A stretch of DNA of 64,000 bases from Aquamicrobium sp. (lineage in GTDB: Bacteria; Pseudomonadota; Alphaproteobacteria; Rhizobiales; Rhizobiaceae). The translations under genes were made by a program, and so were the position numbers. The first letter of the stretch is position 1; the number at the start of each line of letters is the position of its first letter. The DNA lies in the NCBI RefSeq assembly GCF_023954335.1, contig NZ_JAMLIE010000001.1, positions 1,116,001 to 1,180,000 on the forward strand. The letters run 5' to 3'. Positions 43,584 through 51,859 of this stretch are shown here, piece after piece. Below the pieces are notes generated by a model. The model had not been told where the DNA came from, ran no database searches, and was given only the letters and a program-made list of their open reading frames with translations.

Positions 43584-44780
43584 ATGCTCGTGCCGCCGCC
43601 ACGCCCGGCCCCGCCGCTCCACGCCGTCCTCGCCGACGAGGGGTTCCGGCTGTTCTTTCCGCTGACCGCGCTCTATGCGGCGCTGTGGCCGTTCCAGTGG
43701 GTGCTGGTGTTCGGCCTCGACCTGCCTTTCGCCCGCGTCAACGCGCCGGGCCTGTGGCACGCGCACGAGATGATCTTCGGCGCGTTCGGCGCGGCGCTCA
43801 TCGGCTTCATCACCACCGCCATCCCCGAATGGACCGACACGGACCGCCCGCGCGGCCGCCGGCTCTGCCTCCTCGCCGGCCTGTGGGGCGTCGGCCGGCT
43901 GGTCGGCTTCCTCGGCGCGGACGCGCTGAACCTCCTCGGCGCCGCCGCCGACATCGGCTGGCTCGCGGCGCTCGCCGCCTATGTCGTCTGGGCCTCGTGG
44001 GTCAAGCGCACCGACCGCCTCCTCGCCATCCTCTACTGGATCGCGGCGCTGCTCGTCTGCCTCGTCGCCGTGCGCTATGCCTTCCATCTGGGCGACCACG
44101 CGCTGGCGCAATGGTGGCTTCGCCTCGCCGGCTTCGTCTTCCTCGGCCTGCTCGGCGTCGTGCTGGCGCGCATCACCGTTCCCGTCACCAACCAGGTGCT
44201 CGATCCGACCGAGGAGACCTCGCCCTTCCGCCCGCATCCCGGCCGCGTCACGCTGGCGCCCGGCCTCGTCGCCATCCTGATATGCGGCGAGCTCGCCGGT
44301 TTCTCGGCGGAAGTGACCGGCTATCTCGCCATCGCCGCCGGGGCCGCCTTCATGGACCGCGCCGGCGAGGCCTTCGTCGGCCGCGAGGCGGCGCGCACCG
44401 AGCTGATGGCGCTGGCCGGCTCGGCCGTCCTCGCCGGGGCAGGGCTGATCCTCACCGGTGCGGCCCGGCTCGGCGCGCCGCTGCCCGAGGTCAAGATGCT
44501 GCACCTTGCGCTGATGGGCGGGCTCGGCATGGGCGTCCTGATGGTGCTGTCCATCGCCGGGCTGCTCCATTCCGGCCGGCCGCTCGGCTTCCCGCTGTCG
44601 ACGCGCATCGGCTTCGTCCTGCTGGTCGTTGCCGTCGCTTTGCGCATCCTGCCCGATTTGGGGGCAATTCCCGATCTGCCCGGCCCGCTCTACGGCGGCG
44701 CGGCTATTTTGTGGGCAGGTGCCTTCCTGCTCTGGCTGCGCGACTACTGGCCCTTCGTTTCCTCGCTCGAACGCCCCTGA
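43584..44780 (+). CDS. nnrS: NnrS family protein
   Basis: 398-aa polytopic membrane protein with about twelve helices, starting at the ATG 3 bp after the ATPase stop. It shows the NnrS features EGFRLFFPLTALYAALWPFQW, the conserved PGLWHAHEMIFGAFGAALIGF histidine motif, and later VKMLHLALMGGLGMGVL. NnrS is a haem and copper-containing membrane protein associated with nitric oxide stress and denitrification, usually under NnrR control. Its partners nirK or nor are not in this window. Its fusion to an ABC operon is notable. Confidence 0.85.
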   Translation: MLVPPPRPAPPLHAVLADEGFRLFFPLTALYAALWPFQWVLVFGLDLPFARVNAPGLWHAHEMIFGAFGAALIGFITTAIPEWTDTDRPRGRRLCLLAGLWGVGRLVGFLGADALNLLGAAADIGWLAALAAYVVWASWVKRTDRLLAILYWIAALLVCLVAVRYAFHLGDHALAQWWLRLAGFVFLGLLGVVLARITVPVTNQVLDPTEETSPFRPHPGRVTLAPGLVAILICGELAGFSAEVTGYLAIAAGAAFMDRAGEAFVGREAARTELMALAGSAVLAGAGLILTGAARLGAPLPEVKMLHLALMGGLGMGVLMVLSIAGLLHSGRPLGFPLSTRIGFVLLVVAVALRILPDLGAIPDLPGPLYGGAAILWAGAFLLWLRDYWPFVSSLERP

Positions 44781-44857
44781 GCCGCCGGTTACGCAGCGAA
44801 AGAACCCAAAGCCGGCCTGACGCGAAACATATGTGCGCAAATGCCGCAAAAAATTAG

Positions 44858-44872
44858 GTCAGTATTGCTGAC
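44858..44872. promoter_or_regulatory. Palindromic site upstream of the amino-acid dehydrogenase gene
   Basis: GTCAG-TATTG-CTGAC (44858-44872) is an inverted repeat 74 bp before the start codon. It is framed by TGCGCAA at about 44834 and TTGCGCAA at about 44879. It could be an operator, for example of an Lrp/AsnC regulator, but the protein is not identifiable. Confidence 0.35.
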
Positions 44873-44945
44873 TTCTTATTGCGCAATCGCCGCTCCTATT
44901 TTATGCACGGTGCCGGTTTCAACCTCACAACGTCACGGAGCAATC

Positions 44946-46211
44946 ATGTCAGAAGACAGCCTTCTCGACGATGCGCTCGTCCGCCTGGACGAGGCAGCGG
45001 CCCATCTCAGTATCGACCCGGACGTGATCGAGAAGCTGAAATTCGCCCGTGAGACCACCAAGGTGCGCCTGATGATCCGCATGGACGACGGCTCGCGCAA
45101 ATCCTTCATCGCCTGGCGCTGCCGCTATGACGACACGCGCGGCCCGACCAAGGGCGGCATCCGCTTCCATCCCGACGCCAATGTCGAGGAGGTCGAGACG
45201 CTCGCCTTCTGGATGACCTTCAAGTGCGCGGTGATGAACCTGCCCTATGGCGGCGGCAAGGGCGCGGTCCAGGTCGATCCGCGCCAGCTTTCCAAGGCGG
45301 AGCTGGAACGCCTGTCGCGCGCCTATATCCAGGCCTTCGCCCGCACCGTCGGGCCGGACCGCGACATCCCCGCGCCGGACGTCTACACCAACTCGATGAT
45401 CATGGGCTGGATGGCCGACGAATACGCGCAGATCGTCGGCCAGGCCGAGCCCGCGGTCATCACCGGCAAGCCGATCGCCCTCGGCGGCTCGCTGGGGCGC
45501 GGCGACGCCACCGCCCGCGGCGGCTACTACCTCGTGCGCCATCTGGCGGGCGAGCTCGGCCTCGGCGAGACGCTGCGCGTCGCGGTGCAGGGCTTCGGCA
45601 ATGCCGGCCAGCACATCGCGCGCCTGCTCGCCGCCGACGGCCACAAGGTCGTCGCGGTCTCCGACTCGGAAGGCGGCGTCTATTCCGCCGCCGGCCTGCA
45701 TGTCGACATGCTGATCGAGGCCAAGACGCAGGGGCGCTCGGTCGTCTCGACCGTGGGGCAGGGCGGCCATGAGGCGCTGGCCGGCGACGCGCTCGTCGGC
45801 GTCGATTGCGACCTTCTCGTGCCCTCGGCGCTGGAGAACATGATCCACGGCAAGAACGCCGGCGGCGTCAAGGCGAAGCTCGTCCTCGAGCTGGCCAACG
45901 GCCCGGTCACCCCCTCGGGCGACCGCATCCTGGCCGACAAGGGCGTCGTCGTCCTGCCCGACATCCTCGCCAACGCCGGCGGCGTCACCGTCTCCTATTT
46001 CGAGTGGGTGCAGAACAAGCAGGGCTACTACTGGACCGAGCAGGAAATCCACGACCGCCTCCAGGCGATCATGGAGCGCGAGGGCCGCGCGGTCTGGAAC
46101 GTCTCGAAGGAAAAGGACGTCTCCATGCGCACGGCGGCCTATGTCCACGCGCTCGGCCGTCTCGCCGAGGCGATCGAGGCCCACGGCACGCAGAGCTTCT
46201 TCACGAGCTGA
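44946..46211 (+). CDS. Glu/Leu/Phe/Val dehydrogenase
   Basis: 421-aa NAD(P)-dependent amino-acid dehydrogenase, most likely a glutamate dehydrogenase, interconverting an amino acid with its 2-oxo acid and ammonia. The ATG at 44946 starts MSEDSLLDDALVRLDEAAAHL; the earlier frame adds only leader. The catalytic lysine lies in MNLPYGGGKGAVQVDP, substrate residues in RYDDTRGPTKGGIRFH, and the dinucleotide-binding loop is VAVQGFGNAGQHIARLL. A terminator shared with the convergent saccharopine dehydrogenase-like gene ends it. Substrate preference needs assay. Confidence 0.9.
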   Translation: MSEDSLLDDALVRLDEAAAHLSIDPDVIEKLKFARETTKVRLMIRMDDGSRKSFIAWRCRYDDTRGPTKGGIRFHPDANVEEVETLAFWMTFKCAVMNLPYGGGKGAVQVDPRQLSKAELERLSRAYIQAFARTVGPDRDIPAPDVYTNSMIMGWMADEYAQIVGQAEPAVITGKPIALGGSLGRGDATARGGYYLVRHLAGELGLGETLRVAVQGFGNAGQHIARLLAADGHKVVAVSDSEGGVYSAAGLHVDMLIEAKTQGRSVVSTVGQGGHEALAGDALVGVDCDLLVPSALENMIHGKNAGGVKAKLVLELANGPVTPSGDRILADKGVVVLPDILANAGGVTVSYFEWVQNKQGYYWTEQEIHDRLQAIMEREGRAVWNVSKEKDVSMRTAAYVHALGRLAEAIEAHGTQSFFTS

Positions 46212-46229
46212 CGGGTCGCGCCGGAGACA

Positions 46230-46266
46230 AAAAACACCCCCGTTGCTCCGGCAGCGGGGGTGTTTC
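46230..46266. terminator. Bidirectional terminator
   Basis: AACACCCCCG-TTGC / GCAG-CGGGGGTGTT stem with a TCCG loop, flanked by an A-run and TTTCCGTTTT. It separates two convergent genes. Confidence 0.85.
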
Positions 46267-46287
46267 CGTTTTCGGGACGGAGAGAGC

Positions 46288-47529
46288 TCAGGCGAAGGTC
46301 AGGGCCTCGTCGCTGTCGCCTTCCCTGATGCGCGTCGGCAGCCCGATGCGGTTGAGCAGGTCGAGGAACGGGCGCGGCGGCAGGTCCTCGATATTGGCCA
46401 TCTTCTTGACGTCCCACTCGCCGGTGGCGATCAGCATCGCCGCGGCGACGGCCGGAACGCCGGCCGTGTAGGAGATGCCCTGCGAGCCCACTTCCTCGTA
46501 GGCTTGCCTGTGGTCTGCGACGTTGTAGATGAAGACCTCGCGCTCCTTGCCGTCCTTGACGCCCTTGACGACGTCGCCGATGCAGGTCTTGCCGGTATAG
46601 TCGGGCGCGAGCGAGCCGGGATCGGGCAGCACGGCCTTCACCACCTTCAGCGGCACCACTTCCAGCCCCTCGGCCGTCTTCACCGGCTTCTCGGAAAGAA
46701 GGCCGAGATTCTTCAGCACCGTGAAGACGTTGATGTAGTGGTCGCCGAACCCCATCCAGAAGCGCACGGTCGGCACCTTCAGGATCTGCGACAGCGAATG
46801 CACCTCGTCATGGCCGGTCATGTAGGCCTTCTGCCTGCCGACGACGGGCAGGTCCCATTCCTTGCCGACCTCGAACATCGTGTTCGACACCCATTTGCCG
46901 TCCTGCCACGACCAGACCTGGCCGGTGAACTCGCGGAAATTGATCTCGGGATCGAAATTGGTCGAGAACCAGCGGCCGTGGCTGCCGGCGTTGATGTCGA
47001 TGATGTCGATGGAATCGATCCGGTCGAAATAGTCGTCGTAGGCCAGCTTGGCATAGGCGTTGACCACGCCGGGGTCGAAGCCCGCGCCGAGGATGGCGGT
47101 CACGCCTGCCTTCTCGACCTCCTCGCGCCGCTTCCACTCGTAATTGGCGTACCACGGCGGCGTCTCGCAGACCTTCGCCGGGTCTTCGTGGATCGCGGTG
47201 TCGATATAGGCCGCGCCCGTCTCGATGCAGGCCGACAGCACCGACATGTTGAGAAAGGCCGAGCCGACATTGATGACGATCCCGGCGCCGGTCTTTTCGA
47301 TCAGCGCCTTCGTCGCGTCCACATCCATGGCATCGAGCGCATGGGCCTCCAACCTGCCGTCCGTCTTCAGCGCGCCCTTCTCGCGCACGGAGGCGATGAT
47401 GGCCTCGCACTTCGCAATCGTGCGCGAAGCGATATGGATGTCGCCCAGCACGTCGTTGTTCTGTGCGCATTTGTGCGCGACGACTTGCGCCACGCCGCCG
47501 GCGCCGATGATGAGGATGGTCTTTTTCAT
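46288..47529 (-). CDS. Saccharopine dehydrogenase family, carboxy(nor)spermidine dehydrogenase
   Basis: 413-aa NAD(P)-dependent enzyme. The ATG at 47529 starts the Rossmann motif KKTILIIGAGGVAQVVAHKCAQ; the longer frame is leader. The sequence matches carboxynorspermidine dehydrogenase-type members of the saccharopine dehydrogenase family, which reductively couple aspartate semialdehyde to a diamine. The decarboxylase nspC lies immediately upstream on the same strand (46-bp gap), which fixes the pathway as alternative spermidine or norspermidine synthesis, common in alphaproteobacteria. Confidence 0.9.
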   Translation of the reverse strand: MKKTILIIGAGGVAQVVAHKCAQNNDVLGDIHIASRTIAKCEAIIASVREKGALKTDGRLEAHALDAMDVDATKALIEKTGAGIVINVGSAFLNMSVLSACIETGAAYIDTAIHEDPAKVCETPPWYANYEWKRREEVEKAGVTAILGAGFDPGVVNAYAKLAYDDYFDRIDSIDIIDINAGSHGRWFSTNFDPEINFREFTGQVWSWQDGKWVSNTMFEVGKEWDLPVVGRQKAYMTGHDEVHSLSQILKVPTVRFWMGFGDHYINVFTVLKNLGLLSEKPVKTAEGLEVVPLKVVKAVLPDPGSLAPDYTGKTCIGDVVKGVKDGKEREVFIYNVADHRQAYEEVGSQGISYTAGVPAVAAAMLIATGEWDVKKMANIEDLPPRPFLDLLNRIGLPTRIREGDSDEALTFA

Positions 47530-47575
47530 GTCGGCACGGAGCCTCCTTTCAGTTTCGGGGGTTGCGTGCGAAGCC

Positions 47576-48673
47576 TCACGAAAGGCTCGCCTCGAAGTCC
47601 GCATAGGTGAATTCGCGGACCGTCCTGACCGAGCCGTCCGGCTCGCGGATCGCGATCGACGGCATCCGGACGCCGTTGAACCAGTTCTTCTTGACCATGG
47701 TGTAGCCGGCCGCATCCTCGATCGAGACGCGGTCGCCGGGTTTGAGCGCGTCCGGGAAGCGGAAGGTGCCGAACACGTCGCCCGCGAGGCACGACTTGCC
47801 GCAGACCATGATCTCGTGCTCGCCCGCGTTCGGCTCGACCTTGGCGCTCTCGCGGTAGATCAGGAGGTCGAGCATGTGCGCCTCGATCGAGGAGTCGACG
47901 ATGGCGAGGTGCTTGCCGTTGAAGAGCGTGTCGAGCACCGTCACCTCCAGCGTCGTGCTCCTGGTGATCGCCGCCTCGCCCGGCTCCAGATAGACCTGCA
48001 CCCCGAACCGGTCCGAGAACCGCTTCAGTCGGTCGCAGAAGGCGTCGAGCGGGTAGTCCTCGCCGGTGAAGTGGATGCCGCCGCCGAGGCTGATCCAGTC
48101 GACCTCGGACAGGAGCGGGCCGAACCTCTCCTCGATGACGTCGAGCATGCGCGAGAACAGCTCGAAATCGTCGTTCTCGCAATTGTTGTGGATCATGAAG
48201 CCGCTGATGCGATCGAGCACCGGCTCGACGCGCGCGGCATTCCATTCGCCCAACCGGCTGAACGGCCGCGCCGGGTCGGCGAGGTCGAACGAGGAGGACG
48301 AGATGCCGGGATTGAGCCTGATCCCGCGCGCGATCCCCTCGGCCCGGTCGGCAAAGCGCTCGAGCTGACCGACGGTGTTGAAGATGATCTTGTCGGCATG
48401 CGAGACCGCCTCGTCGATCTCGTGGTCGGCCCAGGCGACGGAATAGGCATGCGTCTCGCCGCCGAACTTCTCGCGCCCGAGCCTGACCTCGTAGAGCGAG
48501 GACGAGGTGGTGCCGTCCATGTACTGCCGCATCAGGTCGAACACCGACCATGTCGCGAAGCATTTCAGCGCCAGCAGCGCCTTGGCTCCCGATTGCTCGC
48601 GCACGCGGGCGATGATCTCCATGTTGCGCAGCAGCTTTTGCTTGTCGATCAGGTAGTAGGGCGTCTGGATCAT
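47576..48673 (-). CDS. nspC: Carboxynorspermidine/carboxyspermidine decarboxylase
   Basis: 365-aa PLP-dependent alanine-racemase-fold decarboxylase that removes CO2 from carboxynorspermidine or carboxyspermidine. The ATG at 48673 (MIQTPYYLIDKQKL) is preferred over the track start at 48706. The PLP lysine is in LLALKCFATWSVF at about residue 38. Downstream motifs include GGGIHFTGEDYPLD and the C-terminal catalytic Cys region CGKSCLAGDVFG. It is first of a two-gene operon with the dehydrogenase. Confidence 0.92.
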   Translation of the reverse strand: MIQTPYYLIDKQKLLRNMEIIARVREQSGAKALLALKCFATWSVFDLMRQYMDGTTSSSLYEVRLGREKFGGETHAYSVAWADHEIDEAVSHADKIIFNTVGQLERFADRAEGIARGIRLNPGISSSSFDLADPARPFSRLGEWNAARVEPVLDRISGFMIHNNCENDDFELFSRMLDVIEERFGPLLSEVDWISLGGGIHFTGEDYPLDAFCDRLKRFSDRFGVQVYLEPGEAAITRSTTLEVTVLDTLFNGKHLAIVDSSIEAHMLDLLIYRESAKVEPNAGEHEIMVCGKSCLAGDVFGTFRFPDALKPGDRVSIEDAAGYTMVKKNWFNGVRMPSIAIREPDGSVRTVREFTYADFEASLS

Positions 48674-48761
48674 CGGTTTGGCTCGTCCGGTAGGGGCAAA
48701 AGGCATCGGCCCGCGAGCCGCTCCTGCCGGAGCTTCCCGCGGTTGCGTGTCCTCTATTGAT

Positions 48762-49859
48762 CTATGCTTTCGTGACGGTCTGACGACCGAGGCGCGCCAG
48801 CGCTTCCTCGGCGAGGGTTCGGGTCAGCTCGGCGGCGCCCATCTCGCGGGCGAGTCGGGCGGCTTGGCCGGCCCACAGCGACATGAAATCGCCCGAGCCG
48901 GCTGGCTCGCTCGCCGCGCGCAACGGCGCGAGCGCTCCGCCGGCCAGCGGGAAGGCCGGCGCGTCGCCGGTGAGCGGTCCCGCCTCGCGCATGATGCGGT
49001 TGACGATGCCGCGCGCCGGGCGGCCGGTGAAGACGTTGGTCAGCGCGGTCTCGCCCGCCCGGTCGCTGCGCAGGGCCTCGCGGTGCAGCGCCGCGATCCG
49101 CGCCTCCGGCGTGTAGAGATAGGCGGTGCCGACCTGCACGCCGGCCGCGCCCAGCGCGAAGGCGGCGGCGATGCCGCGCGCGTCGGTGATGCCGCCGGCG
49201 GCGATGACCGGCACAGACACCGCGTCGACCACCTGCGGCACCAGCGCGAAGGTGCCGACCTGCGTCGCCATGTCGTCGGAAAGGAAGTTGCCGCGATGGC
49301 CGCCGGCCTCGGCGCCTTGCGCGATGATCGCGTCGCAGCCGTGGCTCTCCAGCCAGACGGCCTCGGCCACCGTCGTCGCCGAGGACAGCACCTTCGCGCC
49401 CGTCGCCTTGACGCGCTCGACGAGCGCCTTTTCCGGCAGGCCGAAATGGAAGCTCACCACCTCGGGGCGGAATTCCTCGACGAGGCCGCACAGCGCCCCG
49501 TCGAAGGGCGTGCGGTTGGAGGCGGGCGCGTCCATGTCAGGGTCGAGGCCGAGTTCGAGATAATAGGGGCGGAGCCTGTCGCGCCAGCGCGCCTCGCGCG
49601 CCGCGTCGAAGGCGGGCGGGGTATGGCAGAAGAAGTTGAGGTTGATCGGCCGGTCCGTGCGCTGGCGGATGATTCCGAGCTCGGCGCGCATGCGCGCCTC
49701 GTCCATCAACGCGCAGGGCAGCGAGCCGAGGCCGCCGGCCTCGCTGACCGCGATCACCATGTCGGAGAAGACCGGCCCCGCCATCGGGGCCTGCACGATC
49801 GGATGTGTGACGCCGAGAAGGTCCTGTATCCGCCGGTCGGGCCACTTGTCGGACAGCAT
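48762..49859 (-). CDS. Nitronate monooxygenase / 2-nitropropane dioxygenase-like
   Basis: 365-aa FMN-dependent TIM-barrel enzyme of the nitronate monooxygenase (2-nitropropane dioxygenase) family, oxidising alkyl nitronates to carbonyl compounds and nitrite. Visible features are HPIVQAPMAGPVFSD at the N-terminus, the flavin/active-site segment IAQGAEAGGHRGNF at about residues 178-191, and the phosphate-binding PVIAAGGITDARGIAAAFALGAAGVQVGTAYL. It is monocistronic, pointing towards nspC with an 88-bp gap. Family members include fatty-acid enoyl reductases, so the substrate is not certain. Confidence 0.87.
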   Translation of the reverse strand: MLSDKWPDRRIQDLLGVTHPIVQAPMAGPVFSDMVIAVSEAGGLGSLPCALMDEARMRAELGIIRQRTDRPINLNFFCHTPPAFDAAREARWRDRLRPYYLELGLDPDMDAPASNRTPFDGALCGLVEEFRPEVVSFHFGLPEKALVERVKATGAKVLSSATTVAEAVWLESHGCDAIIAQGAEAGGHRGNFLSDDMATQVGTFALVPQVVDAVSVPVIAAGGITDARGIAAAFALGAAGVQVGTAYLYTPEARIAALHREALRSDRAGETALTNVFTGRPARGIVNRIMREAGPLTGDAPAFPLAGGALAPLRAASEPAGSGDFMSLWAGQAARLAREMGAAELTRTLAEEALARLGRQTVTKA

Positions 49860-49865
49860 GGGCCG

Positions 49866-50177
49866 TTACTCCCTGTGATAGCGGCTCAGAACCGCCCCCT
49901 GGGGGCCGGGAAGGCAAGGGCCGAACCCGGCATGAAGCGCACGATGACGACGGCAGCCAAACGGCTCCGCACCCCGCAAATAGGGGACGCGGGGGCGCAT
50001 GTCGAGGGCGAAACGCAACAAACCGGCCCCGCGCGCCGCCGCGGCCCGCGCCTGCCGGACTGCCCGGTTCCCGCATGGCGGGCTGCCCGGCTCCGCACCG
50101 CGGACTGCTTGACAATCCGCGCCATTTGGCCATGCTGACCGCATGATGTTTTCGCGAGCCGCTTTTCCGATTTTCAT
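49866..50177 (-). CDS. Uncertain small ORF with good ribosome-binding site
   Basis: 103-codon frame starting at an ATG with GGGGAGG 5 nt upstream (MKIGKAARENIMRSAWPNGADCQ...). It contains several cysteines and is basic, with no recognisable domain or membrane segment. A strong hairpin at 50198-50234 lies just before the ribosome-binding site. The gap 49860-50391 between the nitronate monooxygenase and Rnk genes is otherwise empty. High GC makes chance ORFs common, so this may be spurious after the first 25 codons. Confidence 0.25.
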   Translation of the reverse strand: MKIGKAARENIMRSAWPNGADCQAVRGAEPGSPPCGNRAVRQARAAAARGAGLLRFALDMRPRVPYLRGAEPFGCRRHRALHAGFGPCLPGPQGAVLSRYHRE

Positions 50178-50197
50178 GGGTGCCTCCCCGCGAGGAT

Positions 50198-50234
50198 AGC
50201 CCCGGCTCGGACATTTGGCCCCGAGACCGGGGCT
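50198..50234. other. Strong GC-rich hairpin in an intergenic gap
   Basis: AGCCCCGG-CTCGG pairs with CCGAG-A-CCGGGGCT around a short loop. There is no T-run on either strand. It would lie in the leader of the small minus-strand ORF or far upstream of the Rnk gene. Function is unknown. Confidence 0.5.
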
Positions 50235-50391
50235 CGAACCGCCAGCAGGAACCGGTCCCCAGACAATGCGTCGCCACCACGCGCGGGCCTTCACGCATGA
50301 GCGCGTGAAGCCCGTGTGCAATCGCCGGTTGCGGCAGCCGACGGAAAGCCGTCGCGACGCCGTTCCGCCAGAAACACCCGAGAGCCTTATC

Positions 50392-50790
50392 ATGAGCAAA
50401 CCCAGCATCGTCGTGAACAAGACAGATCATGCCCGCCTGACCCAGCTTGCCAACGGCCTGCTCGACCGCAAGCCGGAGATGGCCGAGGAGCTCCTGATGG
50501 AGCTGGAGCGCGCGCGCGTCGTCGAGAAGGGCGCGTCGCTCCAGGGCACCGTGCAGATGGGCGCGACCGTCGGCTACGAGACCAATGACGGCCAGGCCCG
50601 CACGGTCACGCTGGTCTATCCGGCCGACGCCGACATCTCGCAGGGCAAGGTGTCGATCCTGACGCCGATCGGCACCGCGCTGCTCGGCCTCAAGGCCGGC
50701 CAGTCCATCGACTGGATCGCCAATGACGGCCGCTCGCACCGGCTGACCATCGTCTCCGTCGAGATGCCGGAAGGCGAAGCCGGGCAATGA
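50392..50790 (+). CDS. rnk: Nucleoside diphosphate kinase regulator Rnk (GreA/GreB C-terminal fold)
   Basis: 132-aa protein starting at the ATG 50392 (MSKPSIVVNKTDHARLTQLANGLLDRKP). It has a short helical N-terminus and a C-terminal GreA/GreB-like domain, with the hallmark sequence SILTPIGTALLGLKAGQSIDWIANDGR. Rnk binds RNA polymerase and influences nucleoside diphosphate kinase levels in enterobacteria and pseudomonads; the role in rhizobia is less clear. A longer frame to 50215 has no support. A second, divergent Rnk-like gene follows 294 bp later. Confidence 0.9.
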   Translation: MSKPSIVVNKTDHARLTQLANGLLDRKPEMAEELLMELERARVVEKGASLQGTVQMGATVGYETNDGQARTVTLVYPADADISQGKVSILTPIGTALLGLKAGQSIDWIANDGRSHRLTIVSVEMPEGEAGQ

Positions 50791-50933
50791 GCGCCCTGCC
50801 GCCGCGCCGGGCCTGCGCCGCCGCCGGCGGCCACGCGCGCCGGCGCTTCCTCGATCATGCCGGGTCGCTGATCGCAGGCTCCTGACCCCTGGCCGGCGCC
50901 GACCGCGCCGGGCAGGGGATCGTCCATCGAACC

Positions 50934-51035
50934 GGAGCATTTTGCAGCCAGACGGAACGTCTGGCGTCGCATAAATGCGGCTAAATCAGATAGATGGAGC
51001 AGCGAAACGGCATTCGTCAGAATGCCCGTTGCTCC
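50934..51035. repeat. Structured intergenic repeat, copy 2
   Basis: Inverted relative to copy 1 at 8319-8417. Shared blocks include GAGCATTTTGCAGCC, TCGCATAAATGCGGCTAAATC and GAATGCCCGTTGCTC. Outer ends are GGAGCA / TGCTCC where copy 1 has AGAGCA / TGCTCT, and an inner arm CCAGACG-GAA-CGTCTGG replaces the copy 1 arm, so base pairing is kept while sequence changes. Confidence 0.8.
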
Positions 51036-51084
51036 AGACGGATTTGGCGTTGGAACGGGAAGCCGTTCCCGCGGGAGATTTGCC

Positions 51085-51612
51085 ATGGCGACGGAGCCTC
51101 GATTCCATCTGACGACACGCGACCACGCGATCCTTCAGGCGTTGTTCGACGCCCATCGCGGGCCGCACGGCCCCTATCTGCTGCTTCTGGAGCAGAAGCT
51201 GCGCGGCAGCGCGCTCGCCTTCAGCGACGACATCCCGGCCGACGTGGTGACGCTGGACAGCAGCATTGCCTACACGGTCGACGGCGTGCTCGCCGGCCCG
51301 CACGCGCTCGTCGAGGACGATGCGCCCGACGACGCGGTGTCGGTGCTGACCTTGCGCGGCCTCGCCCTGCTCGGCCTCCGCGAAGGCAGCGCCGTCACCG
51401 TCGATCTCGGCGACGGCGTCAGCGAGGTGGTGCGTGTCGTCAAGGTGCTGTCGCAGCCGGAGGCCGCGGCGCGCAGCAGCGCTGATGCGGCCGGCACGAG
51501 TACGGCCGATGCTGGCGGCGGAGCCGTCGTCCGTTTCCGCCCGCGCGCGGCCCGGCCCACCTTTCCCGATCCGGGACCGGACGACGACGATCCCGGCCCG
51601 CGCGCCGCGTGA
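51085..51612 (+). CDS. Rnk-like protein with GreA/GreB C-terminal domain and acidic tail
   Basis: 175-aa paralogue-like neighbour of rnk. The ATG at 51085 has GGGAG 9 nt upstream; the track start at 51022 lies inside the intergenic repeat. The region to about residue 125 follows the Rnk layout (HLTTRDHAILQALFDAH, then SVLTLRGLALLGLREGSAVTVDLGDG). The C-terminal 45 residues are a low-complexity Ala/Pro/Asp extension (PTFPDPGPDDDDPGPRAA) absent from Rnk. It may bind RNA polymerase through the secondary channel, but lacks a clear coiled-coil tip. Confidence 0.75.
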   Translation: MATEPRFHLTTRDHAILQALFDAHRGPHGPYLLLLEQKLRGSALAFSDDIPADVVTLDSSIAYTVDGVLAGPHALVEDDAPDDAVSVLTLRGLALLGLREGSAVTVDLGDGVSEVVRVVKVLSQPEAAARSSADAAGTSTADAGGGAVVRFRPRAARPTFPDPGPDDDDPGPRAA

Positions 51613-51737
51613 TGCGCGTTCCCCTTGTCAGGAAACGACAGCGTCGCAAATGGAATATAATTCCAGTATTGCCGTAAAAGTTGGAATGGAATAGCTCTAC
51701 GCCGACCGGCAAAACCGGCATGGTCCCGCCGGTATCC

Positions 51738-51768
51738 GGTGCCTCGGGAGGGCAGGCACCTGTCCCGA
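51738..51768 (+). promoter_or_regulatory. Possible H-type pseudoknot in the metY leader
   Basis: GGTGCCT (51738-51744) pairs with AGGCACC (51754-51760), and CGGGA (51745-51749) in the loop can pair with TCCCG (51763-51767), giving a classic H-type pseudoknot about 90 nt before the metY start. Position before a sulfur amino-acid gene suggests a riboswitch-like element, but it does not match the SAM-II consensus that I know. Confidence 0.35.
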
Positions 51769-51859
51769 CATTCATTCGCCGATCTGCCCGCTGGCTCGCC
51801 CATCGACGGCCGGCGCGGGCGGAGCGAGGGCATTCAACCCATAGGGAGCATGAGACGAG

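Noticed and set aside
51613..51859. SAM-II riboswitch before metY
   Set aside because: The conserved SAM-II nucleotides could not be found; only a generic pseudoknot possibility remains, reported with low confidence.
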